Shown here in pieces: positions 7,661 to 8,524 of a stretch of DNA of 8,524 nt (its first letter is position 1; every line of letters begins with the position of its first letter). Origin of the DNA: Rickettsia endosymbiont of Bryobia graminum (GTDB lineage: Bacteria > Pseudomonadota > Alphaproteobacteria > Rickettsiales > Rickettsiaceae). The stretch covers positions 1 to 8,524 of the forward strand of contig JAJIYR010000122.1 of NCBI GenBank assembly GCA_020881085.1. Reading direction: 5' to 3'. A program made the position numbers and the translations under genes. The notes beneath the pieces are model-generated. The model had not been told where the DNA came from. It did no database searches and saw only the letters and a list, made by a program, of their open reading frames with translations.

Positions 7661-8278
7661 ATGTCATCTGATGATAGTGAGACTATACACAAAATTGTTG
7701 ATACAATCCGTATGCATTTGCTTCAGAATCATATTGAATCAGAAATAACATATAGATTAAAAGACCCTTATTCAATTTTAAAGAAAATGGTTAGGAAAGA
7801 CCGAGGTATTGAAAAGCTAACAGACGTTATTGCCCTTAGAATTATAGTAGATAACAAAGAGGATTGTTATAATAGTTTGGGCATTATAAGTCAAATCTAT
7901 GAGTTTAATTTAGAAAAATTTAAGGATTTCATCATTTCTCCCAAAAATAACGGTTATCAATCTTTGCATACCATAATCTCTAACGCTCTTGAAGGTCGTA
8001 GTATTGAAATACAGATACGTACTAATCAGATGCATAGAGTAGCCGAATTTGGTGAAGCAAGTCACAACGAATATAAGCAAAAACAAAGTCAAGAAGTTAC
8101 AGGATTATTTGGTGTGATAAGTAATAATATGTCTCTACATAAAGCATATAATATAATGAGAGAATTTAATTGGACTTTACTAGACCTTGTTAACTATGAG
8201 CAGGAAATAAAGAAAATATGGGATTATTTAAGTGAAATGCAAGGGGATCCTATTTGTGAGTATGAAGAAAGTGAATAA
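7661..8278 (+). CDS. Stand-alone RelA/SpoT-type (p)ppGpp synthetase-domain protein
   Basis: This 205-residue protein consists mainly of a RelA/SpoT synthetase domain (residues about 20-140). Visible family motifs are YRLKDPYSILKK (31-42, ATP/GTP-binding basic residues), DVIALRI (D55, metal-binding position), KFKDF (86-90), PKNNGYQSLHT (94-104, G-loop), and EIQIRT (116-121, catalytic-type Glu116) followed by MH and AEFGEASHNEYK. The KFKD form resembles the RXKD signature of SpoT/Rel bifunctional enzymes, not the EXDD of E. coli RelA. The N-terminal HD hydrolase and the C-terminal TGS/ACT regulatory domains are absent. The usual AAHW is ASHN. The last 65 residues (about 141-205) match nothing I recognise. 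Rickettsia genomes are known for multiple short spoT-like genes left by reduction of a long RSH; this fits. Whether it makes alarmone is unproven, but the catalytic motifs are kept. An in-frame stop at 7637-7639 rules out a longer N-terminus. A GGGG run (7646-7649), 11 bases upstream, may serve as ribosome binding site. Confidence 0.9.
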   Translation: MSSDDSETIHKIVDTIRMHLLQNHIESEITYRLKDPYSILKKMVRKDRGIEKLTDVIALRIIVDNKEDCYNSLGIISQIYEFNLEKFKDFIISPKNNGYQSLHTIISNALEGRSIEIQIRTNQMHRVAEFGEASHNEYKQKQSQEVTGLFGVISNNMSLHKAYNIMREFNWTLLDLVNYEQEIKKIWDYLSEMQGDPICEYEESE

Positions 8279-8394
8279 GGCTTTTTTATTATCTAAATAT
8301 TCAATTATTTATTGAAATTTATACTAAAATAACATACTATTGCTATCCTTGATTTGGGAGGTGGTAATATATTAAAATGGGGATATATACTGAA
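8279..8394. other. A+T-rich spacer after the RSH gene, probably reaching the edge of an insertion sequence
   Basis: No gene is supported here. TTCAAT / ATTGAA (8300-8305 and 8311-8316, 5-base loop) could form a weak A+T hairpin and might help end transcription from either side, but it lacks a G+C stem and a T run. The right part (from about 8340) lies just outside the C-terminus of the leftward transposase and probably contains that element's end. I cannot place a terminal inverted repeat because the other end is outside the window. Confidence 0.4.
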
Positions 8395-8524
8395 TTAACT
8401 TGAAGAGTTGAAGAAATGGTTAACGGTAATAGTTTGGAAATTATCGTTTATTAAGGTACGTAACCTATCTTTATAATTGCCGATGTTGCTGAAAAATTTG
8501 TTTATTGCTTCTGAAAATTGTTCA
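8395..8524 (-). CDS. IS630-like transposase, C-terminal fragment (partial at window edge)
   Basis: On the complement strand an open frame runs from the window edge to a TAA at 8397-8395 and gives 42 residues. It reads EQFSEAINKFFSNIGNYKDR followed by LRTLINDNFQTITVNHFF. The pattern 'x-EAIxxFFxNIxxYKxxLxxLIxDNFQ' is the usual C-terminal tail of IS630-family (DDE_3) transposases, downstream of the catalytic domain. The catalytic residues are outside the window, so intactness is unknown. It differs clearly from the transposase end at the left edge, so these are two different elements. Family assignment rests on a tail motif only and is therefore less certain than for the left copy. Confidence 0.72.
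   Translation of the reverse strand, partial: EQFSEAINKFFSNIGNYKDRLRTLINDNFQTITVNHFFNSSS

Noticed and set aside
7910..8092. 60-codon open frame on the minus strand within the RSH gene
   Set aside because: It lies opposite the conserved synthetase motifs, so it is a shadow.
8272..8290. T run after the RSH stop as an intrinsic terminator
   Set aside because: CTTTTTTATT follows the stop, but I find no stable stem before it; the A+T hairpin at 8300-8316 lies after the T run, not before it.
8356..8402. Consensus-like GGGAGGTGG followed 12 bases later by an 8-codon ATG frame on the plus strand
   Set aside because: The spacing is long, the peptide is only 8 residues, and the frame runs into sequence that codes for a transposase end on the other strand. 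It is more likely part of the insertion-sequence edge.
1..8524. CRISPR array, tRNA genes or a defence/toxin system
   Set aside because: I saw no regularly spaced repeats, no tRNA-like cloverleaf with a T-loop consensus, and no gene pair with toxin-antitoxin or defence motifs. The RSH protein could be compared with toxic small alarmone synthetases, but its motifs are SpoT/Rel-like and no antitoxin-like neighbour is present.

Overview
The window looks like a stretch of chromosome from an obligate intracellular alphaproteobacterium of the Rickettsiaceae (Rickettsia or a close relative). The evidence is the strongly A+T-rich sequence and codon use, and isoleucyl- and valyl-tRNA synthetases of the archaeal/eukaryotic-like types known from Rickettsia. 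In addition, a palindromic element of the Rickettsia palindromic element (RPE) type is read through in frame inside a housekeeping gene, a reduced RelA/SpoT gene is present, and transposase ends lie at both edges. The genus is an inference; no rRNA or other marker gene is present.

Layout, left to right. Bases 1-131 hold the C-terminal end of an IS630-type DDE transposase (+ strand), cut by the window edge. Four bases later a COQ9-family ubiquinone-biosynthesis gene begins (136-783, +), followed 16 bases on by ileS (800-4087, +). Within ileS, about 42 extra codons (roughly 3206-3331) carry a palindromic repeat. ileS converges on ubiA (4084-4929, -), and their stop codons overlap. A 117-base divergent spacer separates ubiA from valS (5047-7539, +) and holds two well-formed, mutually overlapping sigma70-type promoters. 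After a 121-base A+T-rich spacer comes a 205-residue stand-alone (p)ppGpp synthetase-domain gene (7661-8278, +). The right edge (8395-8524, -) is the C-terminal end of a second, different IS630-like transposase.

Functionally there are two threads. Ubiquinone biosynthesis is represented by the COQ9-family protein (lipid-binding accessory factor) and UbiA (prenylation of 4-hydroxybenzoate). Translation and its stress signalling are represented by IleRS, ValRS and an alarmone-synthetase domain protein. The core genes are ordinary. The points worth a second look are the in-frame palindromic element in ileS, the overlapping ubiA/valS promoters, the synthetase-only RSH gene that keeps its catalytic motifs, and the transposase end that almost touches the COQ9 start. 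I found no wholly new multi-gene system, and no tRNA, rRNA or CRISPR array.
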